Assembly: GCF_000733925.1 (NCBI RefSeq)
Contig: NZ_JPOO01000003.1
Span: 1,240,001-1,304,000, forward strand
DNA length: 64,000 nucleotides
Direction of reading: 5' to 3'
Origin: Arenibacter algicola
GTDB lineage: Bacteria; Bacteroidota; Bacteroidia; Flavobacteriales; Flavobacteriaceae
In this document: one piece after another, positions 48,741 through 56,791 of the stretch
How the letters are laid out: every line of letters begins with the position of its first letter
How positions within the stretch are numbered: position 1 is the stretch's first letter
Position numbers and translations under genes: made by a program
Notes under the pieces: generated by a model
What the model saw: the letters and a program-made list of their open reading frames with translations, nothing else
The model's database searches: none
What the model was told of the DNA's origin: nothing

Positions 48741-49751
48741 TTACCATCTTATTATGGCGCTGCCCCAAGTAAATCCGCTTCCAAAGGCGGCGAGCACTAC
48801 CAAATCTCCAGACTTAATTTTTCCCTGCTCCCAGGCTTCGGTCAAAGCAATGGGTATAGAGGCTGCCGTGGTATTCCCATATTTCATAATATTATTGAAC
48901 ACCTGATCATCCCCTAAACCAAACTTATTTTGAATATACTGGGATATCCGTAGATTAGCTTGATGGGGCACCAACATGTTTATATCCTTAGCTTCCAATT
49001 TATTAGCTTTTAAGCCTTCTATTATTACTTCACTGAAACGGACCACGGCGTTCTTAAAAACAAAGGGGCCGTTCATATATGGCAAATAAGACTCATCGTT
49101 GGGATCATTATCCTCCAAAATGTCATTCACCCAGCGTTTTCCCATTCCTGGTGCTATAAGTGACAATTCCTCTGCGTGTTGTCCTTCGGAATGCAGGTGG
49201 GTGGAAAGAATACCTTTTTTGCTATCTTCCTCCCTGCTGACTATTGCAGCTCCGGCACCATCACCAAAAATAACTGAAACTCCCCTACCCCTGGTAGTCA
49301 TATCAAGTCCGTGGGAATGTAGTTCCGATCCGATTACCAAAACATTTTTATACATCCCTGTTTTTATAAATTGATCTGCAACAGACAAGGCATATATAAA
49401 GCCCGAACATTGGTTACGTACATCCAAGGCACCTACCGTCTTTATATCCAAATCCCTTTGTACCAAGACCCCTGGACCAGGAAAATAATAATCGGGACTC
49501 AAGGTGGCAAAAACGATAAAGTCTATATCATCTTTATCTAATCCAGAGCGCTCTATAGCAATTTTTGCAGCCTTCACCCCCATAGTAGTAGTGGTATCCC
49601 CATCACCTTTTATCACATGCCTTCTTTCCTGAATACCTGTCCGCTCCTGAATCCAAGCATCATTGGTGTCCATCATTTTCGACAAATCATCGTTGGTAAC
49701 CACATTTTTAGGTACATAGTAACCTAGACCAGTAATTTTTGAATTGAACAT
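48741..49751 (-). CDS. fabH: 3-oxoacyl-ACP synthase III
   Basis: The 336-residue protein is a KAS III enzyme. Its active-site Cys115 is in LDVRNQCSGFIYAL, the His in NMLVPHQANLRI and the Asn in MKYGNTTAASIPIAL. The closing GFTWGSAIIRW is typical. It condenses a starter acyl-CoA with malonyl-ACP to begin fatty acid synthesis. It stands alone, without the plsX, rpmF or fabD genes seen with many fabH copies, so it may be a second paralogue with another starter unit. A terminator follows. Confidence 0.93.
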   Translation of the reverse strand: MFNSKITGLGYYVPKNVVTNDDLSKMMDTNDAWIQERTGIQERRHVIKGDGDTTTTMGVKAAKIAIERSGLDKDDIDFIVFATLSPDYYFPGPGVLVQRDLDIKTVGALDVRNQCSGFIYALSVADQFIKTGMYKNVLVIGSELHSHGLDMTTRGRGVSVIFGDGAGAAIVSREEDSKKGILSTHLHSEGQHAEELSLIAPGMGKRWVNDILEDNDPNDESYLPYMNGPFVFKNAVVRFSEVIIEGLKANKLEAKDINMLVPHQANLRISQYIQNKFGLGDDQVFNNIMKYGNTTAASIPIALTEAWEQGKIKSGDLVVLAAFGSGFTWGSAIIRW

Positions 49752-49946
49752 CTGTAAGAAAATTAAGTTTTTGGGAAGCCTCTGCCCCCTTCTTTTTCTA
49801 TTATAAAATCTAAAATATGAGAAATAAATTTAGTTACATCCAATTTAAATAAAAATATATACGCATATGATGATATTGGTCATACGGCCATTGGAGGAAT
49901 TTCAATACACACAATGACATTAGGAGCATTTTAAACCCCTAAAAAA

Positions 49947-49989
49947 TGTCAGTTTGTCACATCCTCCAAAAATGGTATTTTTTTTGACA
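49947..49989 (+). promoter_or_regulatory. Candidate heat-shock control region of htpG
   Basis: TGTCAGTTTGTCACA (49947-49961) carries a doubled GTCA and is complemented by TGACA at 49985-49989, giving a long-range TGTCA/TGACA pair 35-77 bases before the htpG ATG. The arrangement suggests a regulator site. I have no direct family assignment for it. Confidence 0.3.
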
Positions 49990-50023
49990 GTGTTAAGTCG
50001 TTAAACTAAAAAAAACTAGAAGT

Positions 50024-51910
50024 ATGGCCACAGGCAAGATCAATGTTTCCGTAGAGAACATATTTCCGCTCATAAAAAAATTCTTATACAGCGACCATGA
50101 AATATTTTTACGGGAGCTTATTTCAAACGCAACAGATGCGACTTTAAAACTAAAGCACCTTACTACTATTGGGGAAGCCAAGGTAGAATATGGAAATCCA
50201 CTTATTGAGGTAAAGATAGATAAGGAAGGAAAGAAAATACATATCATTGACCAAGGTGTAGGAATGACCGAGGAGGAAGTACAGAAATACATCAATGAAA
50301 TTGCATTTTCAGGGGCCGAAGAATTCTTGGACAAATACAAGGATTCTGCCAAAGACTCAGGTATTATTGGACATTTTGGACTAGGGTTCTATTCCGCCTT
50401 CATGGTTGCTGCTAAAGTAGAAATTATCACCAAGAGCTATAAAGATGAGCCGGCAGCACATTGGACCTGTGATGGATCGCCTAATTTCACCCTAAAAAAA
50501 GCGAAGAAAACTACCCGCGGTACAGAAATAATTCTCCACATCGCGGAGGATTCCACAGAATTTTTGGAAGAGGGTAAAATTGGCACCTTGCTTAGAAAGT
50601 ACAACAAGTTTATGCCTATCCCTATTAAGTTTGGGACTACAACGGAGACACTTCCAAAACCGGAAGGCGCCAAAGAGGAAGATCCTGCCCCTACAAAGGA
50701 GGTAGACAACATAATTAACAATCCCAATCCTGCTTGGACCAAACAGCCAACAGAATTAAAGGATGAAGATTATAAAGGATTCTATAGGGAACTCTACCCT
50801 ATGCAATTTGAGGAGCCTTTGTTCCACATACACTTAAACGTAGATTATCCTTTTAATCTGACCGGGATTTTGTATTTCCCAAAATTGACCAATGATTTAA
50901 ACACCCAAAAGGATAGGATTCAATTATACCAAAACCAGGTTTTTGTCACTGACAATGTGGAAGGAATCGTACCTGAGTTTTTGACCATGCTGAGAGGGGT
51001 TATAGATTCTCCGGATATTCCATTGAACGTGAGTAGATCTTATTTACAGGCCGATGGAGCGGTCAAGAAAATTTCGACCTATATCACCCGTAAAGTGGCC
51101 GATAAATTAAGCTCCTTGTTTAAAAATAGCAGGGAAGACTTTGAAGCAAAATGGAACGATATCAAAATCGTCATTGAATACGGAATGCTTTCTGAAGACA
51201 AGTTCTTTGAAAAAGCGGACAAATTTGCTCTATATCCAACTGTAGACGGCGCCTATTATACTTTTGAAGAATTACAGGAAAAATTAAAGCCGAATCAAAC
51301 GGACAAGGACGATAAATTAGTAATACTTTATGCCTCTAACAAGGAAGAACAGCACAGTTATATAGAGGCTGCCAAGGCCAAAGGCTTTGAGGTATTATTG
51401 TTGGATTCGCCTATAGTATCGCACTTAATGCAAAAACTGGAAACCTCCAAGGAGAAAATTTCCTTTGCACGAGTGGATGCAGATCATTTGGACAATCTCA
51501 TCAAAAAAGAAGACACCCAAATATCCAAGTTGTCCGATGAAGAAAAAGAGTCCCTAAAAAAAGATATCGAAACTACTATCAATAATAAAAGCTATACCAT
51601 TCAATTGGAAGCCATGGATAGCAACTCCTCTCCGTTCATCATTACAGAGCCAGAGTTTATGCGACGTATGAAAGAAATGCAGCAAACAGGCGGTGGTGGA
51701 ATGTTCGGCATGGGAAATATGCCGGAAATGTATAATTTGGTAGTGAACACCAACCATGAATTGGTTTCTGAAATTTTAAATACCAAAACTGCCAAAAAGA
51801 AGGAGCGACTTATTAACCAATCCTTGGATCTGGCACGTTTGTCCAAAGGACTATTGAAAGGTGAAGAACTCACCAAGTTCATTAAGAGAAGTTATGAAAT
51901 GGTGAAGTAA
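50024..51910 (+). CDS. htpG: Molecular chaperone HtpG (Hsp90)
   Basis: The 628-residue protein has the GHKL ATPase domain (FLRELISNATDATLKLKHL, IIDQGVGMTEEEVQKYINEIA, GHFGLGFYSAFMVA; about 1-230), a middle domain with YFPKLTNDLNTQKDRIQLY and LNVSRSYLQADGAVKKI, and a C-terminal dimerisation domain. It remodels client proteins under stress, using ATP. Length and order match bacterial HtpG. It is monocistronic between a possible heat-shock promoter region and a strong terminator at 51934-51967. Confidence 0.97.
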   Translation: MATGKINVSVENIFPLIKKFLYSDHEIFLRELISNATDATLKLKHLTTIGEAKVEYGNPLIEVKIDKEGKKIHIIDQGVGMTEEEVQKYINEIAFSGAEEFLDKYKDSAKDSGIIGHFGLGFYSAFMVAAKVEIITKSYKDEPAAHWTCDGSPNFTLKKAKKTTRGTEIILHIAEDSTEFLEEGKIGTLLRKYNKFMPIPIKFGTTTETLPKPEGAKEEDPAPTKEVDNIINNPNPAWTKQPTELKDEDYKGFYRELYPMQFEEPLFHIHLNVDYPFNLTGILYFPKLTNDLNTQKDRIQLYQNQVFVTDNVEGIVPEFLTMLRGVIDSPDIPLNVSRSYLQADGAVKKISTYITRKVADKLSSLFKNSREDFEAKWNDIKIVIEYGMLSEDKFFEKADKFALYPTVDGAYYTFEELQEKLKPNQTDKDDKLVILYASNKEEQHSYIEAAKAKGFEVLLLDSPIVSHLMQKLETSKEKISFARVDADHLDNLIKKEDTQISKLSDEEKESLKKDIETTINNKSYTIQLEAMDSNSSPFIITEPEFMRRMKEMQQTGGGGMFGMGNMPEMYNLVVNTNHELVSEILNTKTAKKKERLINQSLDLARLSKGLLKGEELTKFIKRSYEMVK

Positions 51911-51933
51911 TCATTTTTAACATTAATTGTAAG

Positions 51934-51967
51934 AAGCTGAATTGCCTAGTGTAATTCAGCTTTTTTT
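51934..51967 (+). terminator. Terminator of htpG
   Basis: AAGCTGAATT and AATTCAGCTT form a 10-bp stem with a 9-base loop followed by T-run, 23 bases after the stop. Confidence 0.88.
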
Positions 51968-51984
51968 ATTTATATCTTTACCAA

Positions 51985-52344
51985 ATGGACTACCCCTGGC
52001 ACCTTTACCTTTTAGGATCAATTTATGTCATTGCCGGTATTATGCATTTTATTGTTCCAAAAATATATTTGAGAATAATGCCTAGGTATTTGCCAAATCA
52101 TAAACTCCTGGTTTACCTCAGTGGCCTGGCGGAAATTGTTTTAGGTCTGGGACTGTGCTTGCCTGCTACTAAAAACATTGCTGTCATTGGCATCATTTTA
52201 ATGCTTGCCGTATTCCTATTGGTCCACTTTTATATGCTAAAGGGCGAAAAAGAGTCGGCAGGAATCCCAAAATGGATCCTAATTCTAAGAATCCCACTTC
52301 AATTTGCCCTTATGTACTGGGCTTATTTATATTTGGAGCTGTAA
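51985..52344 (+). CDS. DoxX-family membrane protein
   Basis: The 119-residue protein has four hydrophobic helices (YLLGSIYVIAGIMHFIV, LAEIVLGLGLCLPAT, IAVIGIILMLAVFLLVHFYM, PLQFALMYWAYLYL), the DoxX/MauE-like four-helix pattern. DoxX proteins lie in the inner membrane and are linked to redox or quinone functions in some species. The role here is unknown. The ATG follows the htpG terminator by 17 bases, so its promoter probably overlaps the terminator. TATCTTTA at about 51971-51978 is a one-mismatch -7 box. Confidence 0.85.
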   Translation: MDYPWHLYLLGSIYVIAGIMHFIVPKIYLRIMPRYLPNHKLLVYLSGLAEIVLGLGLCLPATKNIAVIGIILMLAVFLLVHFYMLKGEKESAGIPKWILILRIPLQFALMYWAYLYLEL

Positions 52345-52515
52345 ATTTACTATATATCAGAGTAGCCATTCCATGAATGCGATGCCTTATGCATGGCCCT
52401 AGTACGATAATATATTGTAATTTAACCAATTGGCTTGCCAAGGATTTAGATAAAATTTTGATATCAATACATTCAAACATCATTATTATATTTGGGGTAT
52501 TTCTATCTTTATACT

Positions 52516-53163
52516 ATGAAAATCATCTCCACAAATATCGGAAAAGCCACCACCTTTCTTTGGAATGGAAGGGAGGAGCAAACAGGGATATTTAAATATC
52601 CTACGGACGAACCTCTTTTTCTAGGCAAAATTGATGTTCATAAGGACACGGTTATAGACAGGGAGCATCATGCAGGAATCAATAAAGCCTGTTATCTATT
52701 TGCTTCAGATCACTACCCGTATTGGAAAGGAATATATCCTGAATTAAATTGGGATTGGGGAATGTTCGGAGAAAATCTTACCGTTGAAGGTTTGGATGAA
52801 TCTATTATGAGAATAGGCGATATCTATAAAATTGGCAACGCTGTGGTTCAGGTCTCACAACCCAGGGAACCCTGTTACAAACTTGGTGTTCGCTTTGGCA
52901 ATGCCAAAATATTAAAGGAATTCATAGATTATGGGTATTCCGGGACCTACGTTCGTATTTTGGAGGAAGGCGAGGTAAAAAATGGAGATGAACTTATACT
53001 GCAGGAAAAATCCGAAAACACCCTAACCGTAAAGGAATGCTTTCAAATAATTCTTGCAAAGCAAAAAGACCCTGTGCTGCTTCAAAAAGCGATAAACAAC
53101 CCTTCGCTACCCGAATACAAAAGAGATCGACTTAAAAAATACGTTGAGCAGGAAATAAAATAG
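52516..53163 (+). CDS. MOSC-domain protein (YiiM-like)
   Basis: The protein is 215 residues from the ATG at 52516 (MKIISTNIGKATTFLWNGRE). It has the MOSC core: DVHKDTVIDREHHAGINKACYLF, WGMFGENLTVEGLDE, and VSQPREPCYKLGVRFGN with the conserved Cys that is expected to bind sulfur or a cofactor. The C-terminal helix bundle is as in YiiM. E. coli YiiM and relatives reduce N-hydroxylated purines and other compounds with molybdenum cofactor. A longer frame to 52492 has no support. The terminator at 53161 starts in its stop codon. Confidence 0.9.
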   Translation: MKIISTNIGKATTFLWNGREEQTGIFKYPTDEPLFLGKIDVHKDTVIDREHHAGINKACYLFASDHYPYWKGIYPELNWDWGMFGENLTVEGLDESIMRIGDIYKIGNAVVQVSQPREPCYKLGVRFGNAKILKEFIDYGYSGTYVRILEEGEVKNGDELILQEKSENTLTVKECFQIILAKQKDPVLLQKAINNPSLPEYKRDRLKKYVEQEIK

Positions 53164-53186
53164 GGGCCGATCGGCCCCTATTTTTT
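53161..53186 (+). terminator. Terminator overlapping the MOSC stop codon
   Basis: TAGGGGCC-GATC-GGCCCCTA is a perfect 8-bp GC-rich stem followed by six T. Its first three bases are the TAG stop codon of the MOSC gene. Confidence 0.9.
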
Positions 53187-53215
53187 ACTTTTAATAATAT
53201 TTACTTTTTAAGACA

Positions 53216-53803
53216 TTAATTCACCGAAATAGTTTCGTAGTAAGTATTGGCACCTTCGCTTACAGATACTGTATACTCATCTTTTACAGCATTGGTAAAG
53301 TTGAAAACCTTTCCTACAACCAATTCTTTATCAAATTTTTGAGTAAAGACAACCCTGTTGGAACTGTCTACCACATTAATAACTACAGGGCTTAGCTTTT
53401 GGTTCAAGTAATTTAAATAAATTACATTACCATTTTTTCTGAAGAATGGTTTTGTTATCTCGTCACGAGCTATAACATTTACCTCGGAATCCTCAACACT
53501 AATAGTAAACTCCACAGTCCTGATAAGGCTTTCCATCTTTAAATAGTAAAGACCTTCTTCCAATTTTGACAAGTCGAACTTTTTAGTGTAATCCTCGTCT
53601 TCCTTAATATTCTCCATGAATATTTGATGCTTCTCCGTATCGGTCAAAGTCAAAATAGAAGATTCAGTTTGCTTATTTAATTTAAGAACCAATCTTTTTG
53701 CTTCTTTAACTGTTGTCAAATACATTCCTGGGTCGTTGGCCATTGCTATAGTACTACTAAGTAATAAGGCTGCCATTGCTGTTAATTTTAAAACTGCTTT
53801 CAT
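53216..53803 (-). CDS. Secreted beta-rich protein of unknown function
   Basis: The 195-residue protein has a signal peptide (LKLTAMAALLLSSTIAMAND). The mature part reads as two beta-sandwich-like segments: about 40-115 (LVLKLNKQTESSILTLTDTE, FDLSKLEEGLYYLKMES) and 115-195 (NGNVIYLNYLNQKLSPVVIN, VVFTQKFDKELVVGKVFNF). The second resembles the sorting or Ig-like repeats found at the ends of flavobacterial surface proteins, but it has no catalytic domain. The function is unknown. It has a -7 box upstream and no partner genes. Confidence 0.75.
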   Translation of the reverse strand: MKAVLKLTAMAALLLSSTIAMANDPGMYLTTVKEAKRLVLKLNKQTESSILTLTDTEKHQIFMENIKEDEDYTKKFDLSKLEEGLYYLKMESLIRTVEFTISVEDSEVNVIARDEITKPFFRKNGNVIYLNYLNQKLSPVVINVVDSSNRVVFTQKFDKELVVGKVFNFTNAVKDEYTVSVSEGANTYYETISVN

Positions 53804-53841
53804 AACATTTAGGATTTAATATTAATAAATCATTTATATGA

Positions 53842-53849
53842 CAAATGTA
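53842..53849 (-). promoter_or_regulatory. -7 box TACATTTG for the secreted protein gene
   Basis: A perfect TAnnTTTG on the minus strand lies 38 bases before the ATG at 53803, giving a leader of about 33 bases. No clear -33 box. Confidence 0.4.
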
Positions 53850-53958
53850 GAGCAGGAATTCCCTTCCCACTACTCCAGAATTCTCCAGTTTCTATTCTAT
53901 TTTACCATCATGCAATATTAAATAAATGTTAAGGGGTTAATTTTAGACACATTTAGGT

Positions 53959-53966
53959 TAAATTTG
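53959..53966 (+). promoter_or_regulatory. -7 box TAAATTTG for the AraC-alkB pair
   Basis: A perfect TAnnTTTG lies 56 bases before the AraC-regulator ATG, with no proper -33 TTG. The long leader contains the palindrome at 53988-54005. Confidence 0.45.
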
Positions 53967-53987
53967 CACAGAATTGTCCAAAATAGC

Positions 53988-54005
53988 TATAGTATCTTTA
54001 CTATA
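53988..54005. promoter_or_regulatory. Palindrome in the leader of the AraC-alkB pair
   Basis: TATAGT-atcttt-ACTATA is a perfect 6-6-6 inverted repeat 17 bases before the ATG, a candidate autoregulatory operator. Confidence 0.35.
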
Positions 54006-54022
54006 CCTAATGAAATTATCAT

Positions 54023-54895
54023 ATGATACCTAAACCTGCATTTGAGGTAATAGAACCCGATTTCGGTCATTCTTATACCTATCAACAATTTGATGAACAC
54101 AACCCTAATAAAGTAGGGGTTTGGCATTATCACCCTGAAATTGAACTGGTTTATGTTAATGGGGGTTCCGGAAAGCGACAAATCGGAAGCCACGTTTCCT
54201 ATTATACCGATGGCGATCTGATTTTGATCGGATCTAATCTTCCACACTGCGGATTCACGGATGTGCTTACAGGCAATAAAAGTGAAAGCGTGGTGCAAAT
54301 GAAACAGGATTTTTTGGGCAACGACTTTTTCAACATTCCGGAGATGAGAAAAATACAAAGCCTTTTCCAAATTGCAAGTGGTGGTGTGGCCTTCACAGGC
54401 AGTACCAAGAAAAAAATTGGTGAAAAAATCGAAATCATGGAATATCAGACAGATTTTCAACGTCTGCTTTCCATTCTAAACATCCTAAATGAACTGGGCA
54501 ACTCCAAGGAATATCAAGTACTGAACGCCCAAGGCTTTTCACTTCAAACAGAAGTAAAAGATAATGACAGGATAAATATTGTCTTCAATTATGTAAAGAC
54601 AAACTTTAAGGAGGAAATAACCTTGGAAGAGATTTCTGATTTGGTGAGTATGACAGTACCGTCGTTCTGCAGATACTTTAAAAAAATAACAAATAAGACT
54701 TTTGTTCAGTTTGTTAATGAATGTAGATTGGTACATGCCTCAAAATTATTGGCAGAAAAGCCCATTAGTATAACAGAGGTATGTTTTGAAAGTGGGTTCA
54801 ACAATTTCTCACATTTCAACAAGTCCTTTAAAGCTTTTACAGGTCAGAATCCGTCCGAGTATAGAAACGAGCTGAAAAGTGTACTTCAGTCGTGA
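54023..54895 (+). CDS. AraC-family transcriptional regulator with cupin domain
   Basis: The 290-residue protein has an N-terminal cupin-type sensor (about 20-100: NKVGVWHYHPEIELVYVNGG, DGDLILIGSNLPHCG). Its AraC DNA-binding domain is at about 185-285 (TLEEISDLVSMTVPSFCRYFKK, ITEVCFESGFNNFSHFNKSFK, TGQNPSEYR). The H-H-P-E pattern in the cupin could bind a metal or sugar ligand. Its 3' end overlaps the alkB-like gene by 4 bases (GTGA), so regulator and DNA-repair enzyme are co-expressed. It is not an Ada protein: no methyl-accepting Cys domain is present. Confidence 0.9.
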   Translation: MIPKPAFEVIEPDFGHSYTYQQFDEHNPNKVGVWHYHPEIELVYVNGGSGKRQIGSHVSYYTDGDLILIGSNLPHCGFTDVLTGNKSESVVQMKQDFLGNDFFNIPEMRKIQSLFQIASGGVAFTGSTKKKIGEKIEIMEYQTDFQRLLSILNILNELGNSKEYQVLNAQGFSLQTEVKDNDRINIVFNYVKTNFKEEITLEEISDLVSMTVPSFCRYFKKITNKTFVQFVNECRLVHASKLLAEKPISITEVCFESGFNNFSHFNKSFKAFTGQNPSEYRNELKSVLQS

Positions 54896-55491
54896 AACCT
54901 TTATTTACCAATAAATTAGAACTTCAACTTCCTGATAGTGATATTGTATATTATCCCGCCTTTTTAAGTACAGCTGAAGCGAATCATTATTTTAAGGCAC
55001 TTAAGGAAACAACCCCTTGGCAGCAGGATGAGATTACAGTATTTGGCAAAACATACCCGCAGCCTAGGTTGACCGCCCTATTTGGGGACAACAGCAGACC
55101 CTATTCCTATTCCAATATTACAATGCAACCCCATACGTTTACAGCTGAATTACTGGAATTAAGGAATAAGCTACAAATGGAAATAGATGTACGCTTTACA
55201 AGTTGTTTGTTAAATCTCTATAGAAATGGCAGAGATAGCAATGGTTGGCATGCAGATGACGAGAAGACTTTGGGTAAAAATCCCATAATTGCATCGATAA
55301 GCCTTGGACAGGAACGATACTTTCACCTAAAGCATAAATTAAAAAAGGATTTAAAGCAAAAATTATTATTGGTACACGGAAGTTTACTACTTATGAAAGG
55401 TGAAACCCAGCATTGTTGGTACCACCAAGTTCCAAAAACCGCCAAAACTGTACAGGAAAGAATCAATATTACCTTTAGGGTCATTAAATAA
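54892..55491 (+). CDS. AlkB-like 2-oxoglutarate/Fe(II) dioxygenase
   Basis: The 199-residue protein matches the AlkB/ALKBH2-3 type: PRLTALFGD, LLNLYRNGRDSNGWHADDE with iron ligands H120 and D122, SISLGQERYFHLKHK, the distal His region THCWYHQVPK-like (QHCWYHQVPK, H178), and Arg residues of INITFRVIK for 2-oxoglutarate. It repairs 1-methyladenine and 3-methylcytosine by oxidative demethylation. The start is GTG (54892-54894), overlapping the AraC gene stop. A clear terminator follows. Confidence 0.9.
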   Translation: MKPLFTNKLELQLPDSDIVYYPAFLSTAEANHYFKALKETTPWQQDEITVFGKTYPQPRLTALFGDNSRPYSYSNITMQPHTFTAELLELRNKLQMEIDVRFTSCLLNLYRNGRDSNGWHADDEKTLGKNPIIASISLGQERYFHLKHKLKKDLKQKLLLVHGSLLLMKGETQHCWYHQVPKTAKTVQERINITFRVIK

Positions 55492-55515
55492 AAAAATCGG
55501 TTGCGAAAACCGATT
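55491..55515 (+). terminator. Terminator of the AraC-alkB pair
   Basis: AAAAAATCGGTT and ACCGATTTTTT form an 11-bp stem with a 7-base loop and a T-run, directly after the stop codon. Confidence 0.88.
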
Positions 55516-55798
55516 TTTTTATGCCTTTGTTATTTCCGTTGGATACTGCCCCTAACCTACCAGGCATTTACGTTAGTCTCCTCACACCCAACTTCAATAA
55601 TAATAACTCAATTTCTTTGCCAAATAATATAAATATTGGTCAAAAGCTATGTTTTTTTCGATAATAGGCCCAAGAAAATCAACAACACTATAAACTACTG
55701 ATCATAAGCAGACTATAGCTATAGATAATACCTAACTCCGAGGTTTACCAATTAGGATAACAGCTCTGTTACTTTATTATAGTATTTACACGAATTAC
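55516..55798. other. Gene-free gap between convergent genes
   Basis: With the preceding terminator this is just over 300 bases without a gene. It holds CTATAGCTATAG (about 55710-55721) and TAACAG-CT-CTGTTA (55758-55771), two short palindromes. The second is near the nuclease stop but lacks a T-run. Nothing else was recognised. Confidence 0.5.
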
Positions 55799-56572
55799 TT
55801 AAGAAAATAACTCGTTCAATACCTTGGCCAAACGCAGCCCCCCCTTTTGTAGTTGTTTCTCTAAGGTAGCCCAGTACTTATAACCATAGGCATAACCCAA
55901 TTTTTCACCTATTTCTACAGAATCATAAAGGTCGTTGGCTATTTCCTGGGATTCCTCCACCCAGTCATATATATTACCCTGTTGTATAAATTTAATTTGC
56001 CCCTTGGTCAGCTCCGGTAAATTATTTGCCAATTCCGAATAACTCATACCGTAGTCATCTATCATATTGGAGTCCCACAACCTATGGAGATTGGTACCTC
56101 TTCCAAACCATTGCAATTGGATATCATTGCCCCCTTTATCCTCCAACCTGCCCACATGCATAGGTTGGTGAAGGTCCCCTATTAAATGAACCAACATTTT
56201 TAAGTAAAATACCCTATCCTCTTCCTTGGTATTCCTATCCTTAATTATTTCTATACATTTTTCAATTCCAATGATTATATCCCCCTCTTCACTAGGTGTA
56301 ACCTCAGTGTATTTTTTATCGGCCGGATAATTTACATAATGCCAAGGGCCAAACTTGGAAAAGCTTCGATCGGCCTTTATTTCATCTGCATAATTTGAAA
56401 CCAAAGCCAGACTTTGCCCATTTAAAAGTTTCTTTAAGGCGTTTTTTGTCTTTCGGGACAAATGCTTCTGCGCAACCTCCCCAATAGTACGGTGTCCGGT
56501 CTTGGACCATTCCATGTCCATACCGTAACCAAGTTGAACCAATAGAAAACAAAGTGCAATTAATATTTTCAT
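55799..56572 (-). CDS. S1/P1-family secreted nuclease
   Basis: The 257-residue protein has a signal peptide (MKILIALCFLLVQLGYG) and a mature start near MEWSKTGHRTIGEVA. In P1 nucleases the N-terminal Trp and the following His bind zinc. LKMLVHLIGDLHQPMHVGR and NLHRLWDSNMID supply the other His and Asp zinc ligands. The enzyme cleaves single-stranded DNA and RNA in the periplasm or outside the cell, probably for phosphate and nucleotide scavenging. It is monocistronic, with 219 bases to the divergent PBP1A gene. Confidence 0.92.
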   Translation of the reverse strand: MKILIALCFLLVQLGYGMDMEWSKTGHRTIGEVAQKHLSRKTKNALKKLLNGQSLALVSNYADEIKADRSFSKFGPWHYVNYPADKKYTEVTPSEEGDIIIGIEKCIEIIKDRNTKEEDRVFYLKMLVHLIGDLHQPMHVGRLEDKGGNDIQLQWFGRGTNLHRLWDSNMIDDYGMSYSELANNLPELTKGQIKFIQQGNIYDWVEESQEIANDLYDSVEIGEKLGYAYGYKYWATLEKQLQKGGLRLAKVLNELFS

Positions 56573-56791
56573 CTGAATTTTACTGTTTTATTAGTATACC
56601 TTTCAAGTCAGTTATTTATCTTCTGAGTTAAAATGTAAAGAGATAGCCCTTACCATTTAAACAACTAAATATTATATTTATCCGCTTGAAAAAGGCCTCC
56701 AAAAATAAGACATTGCAATTTAAGGTATTGTTAAGATGAGTCCTTATTTGATTTATTAATTTGATCTTGCAGCACCTAATTATAAAAATTG

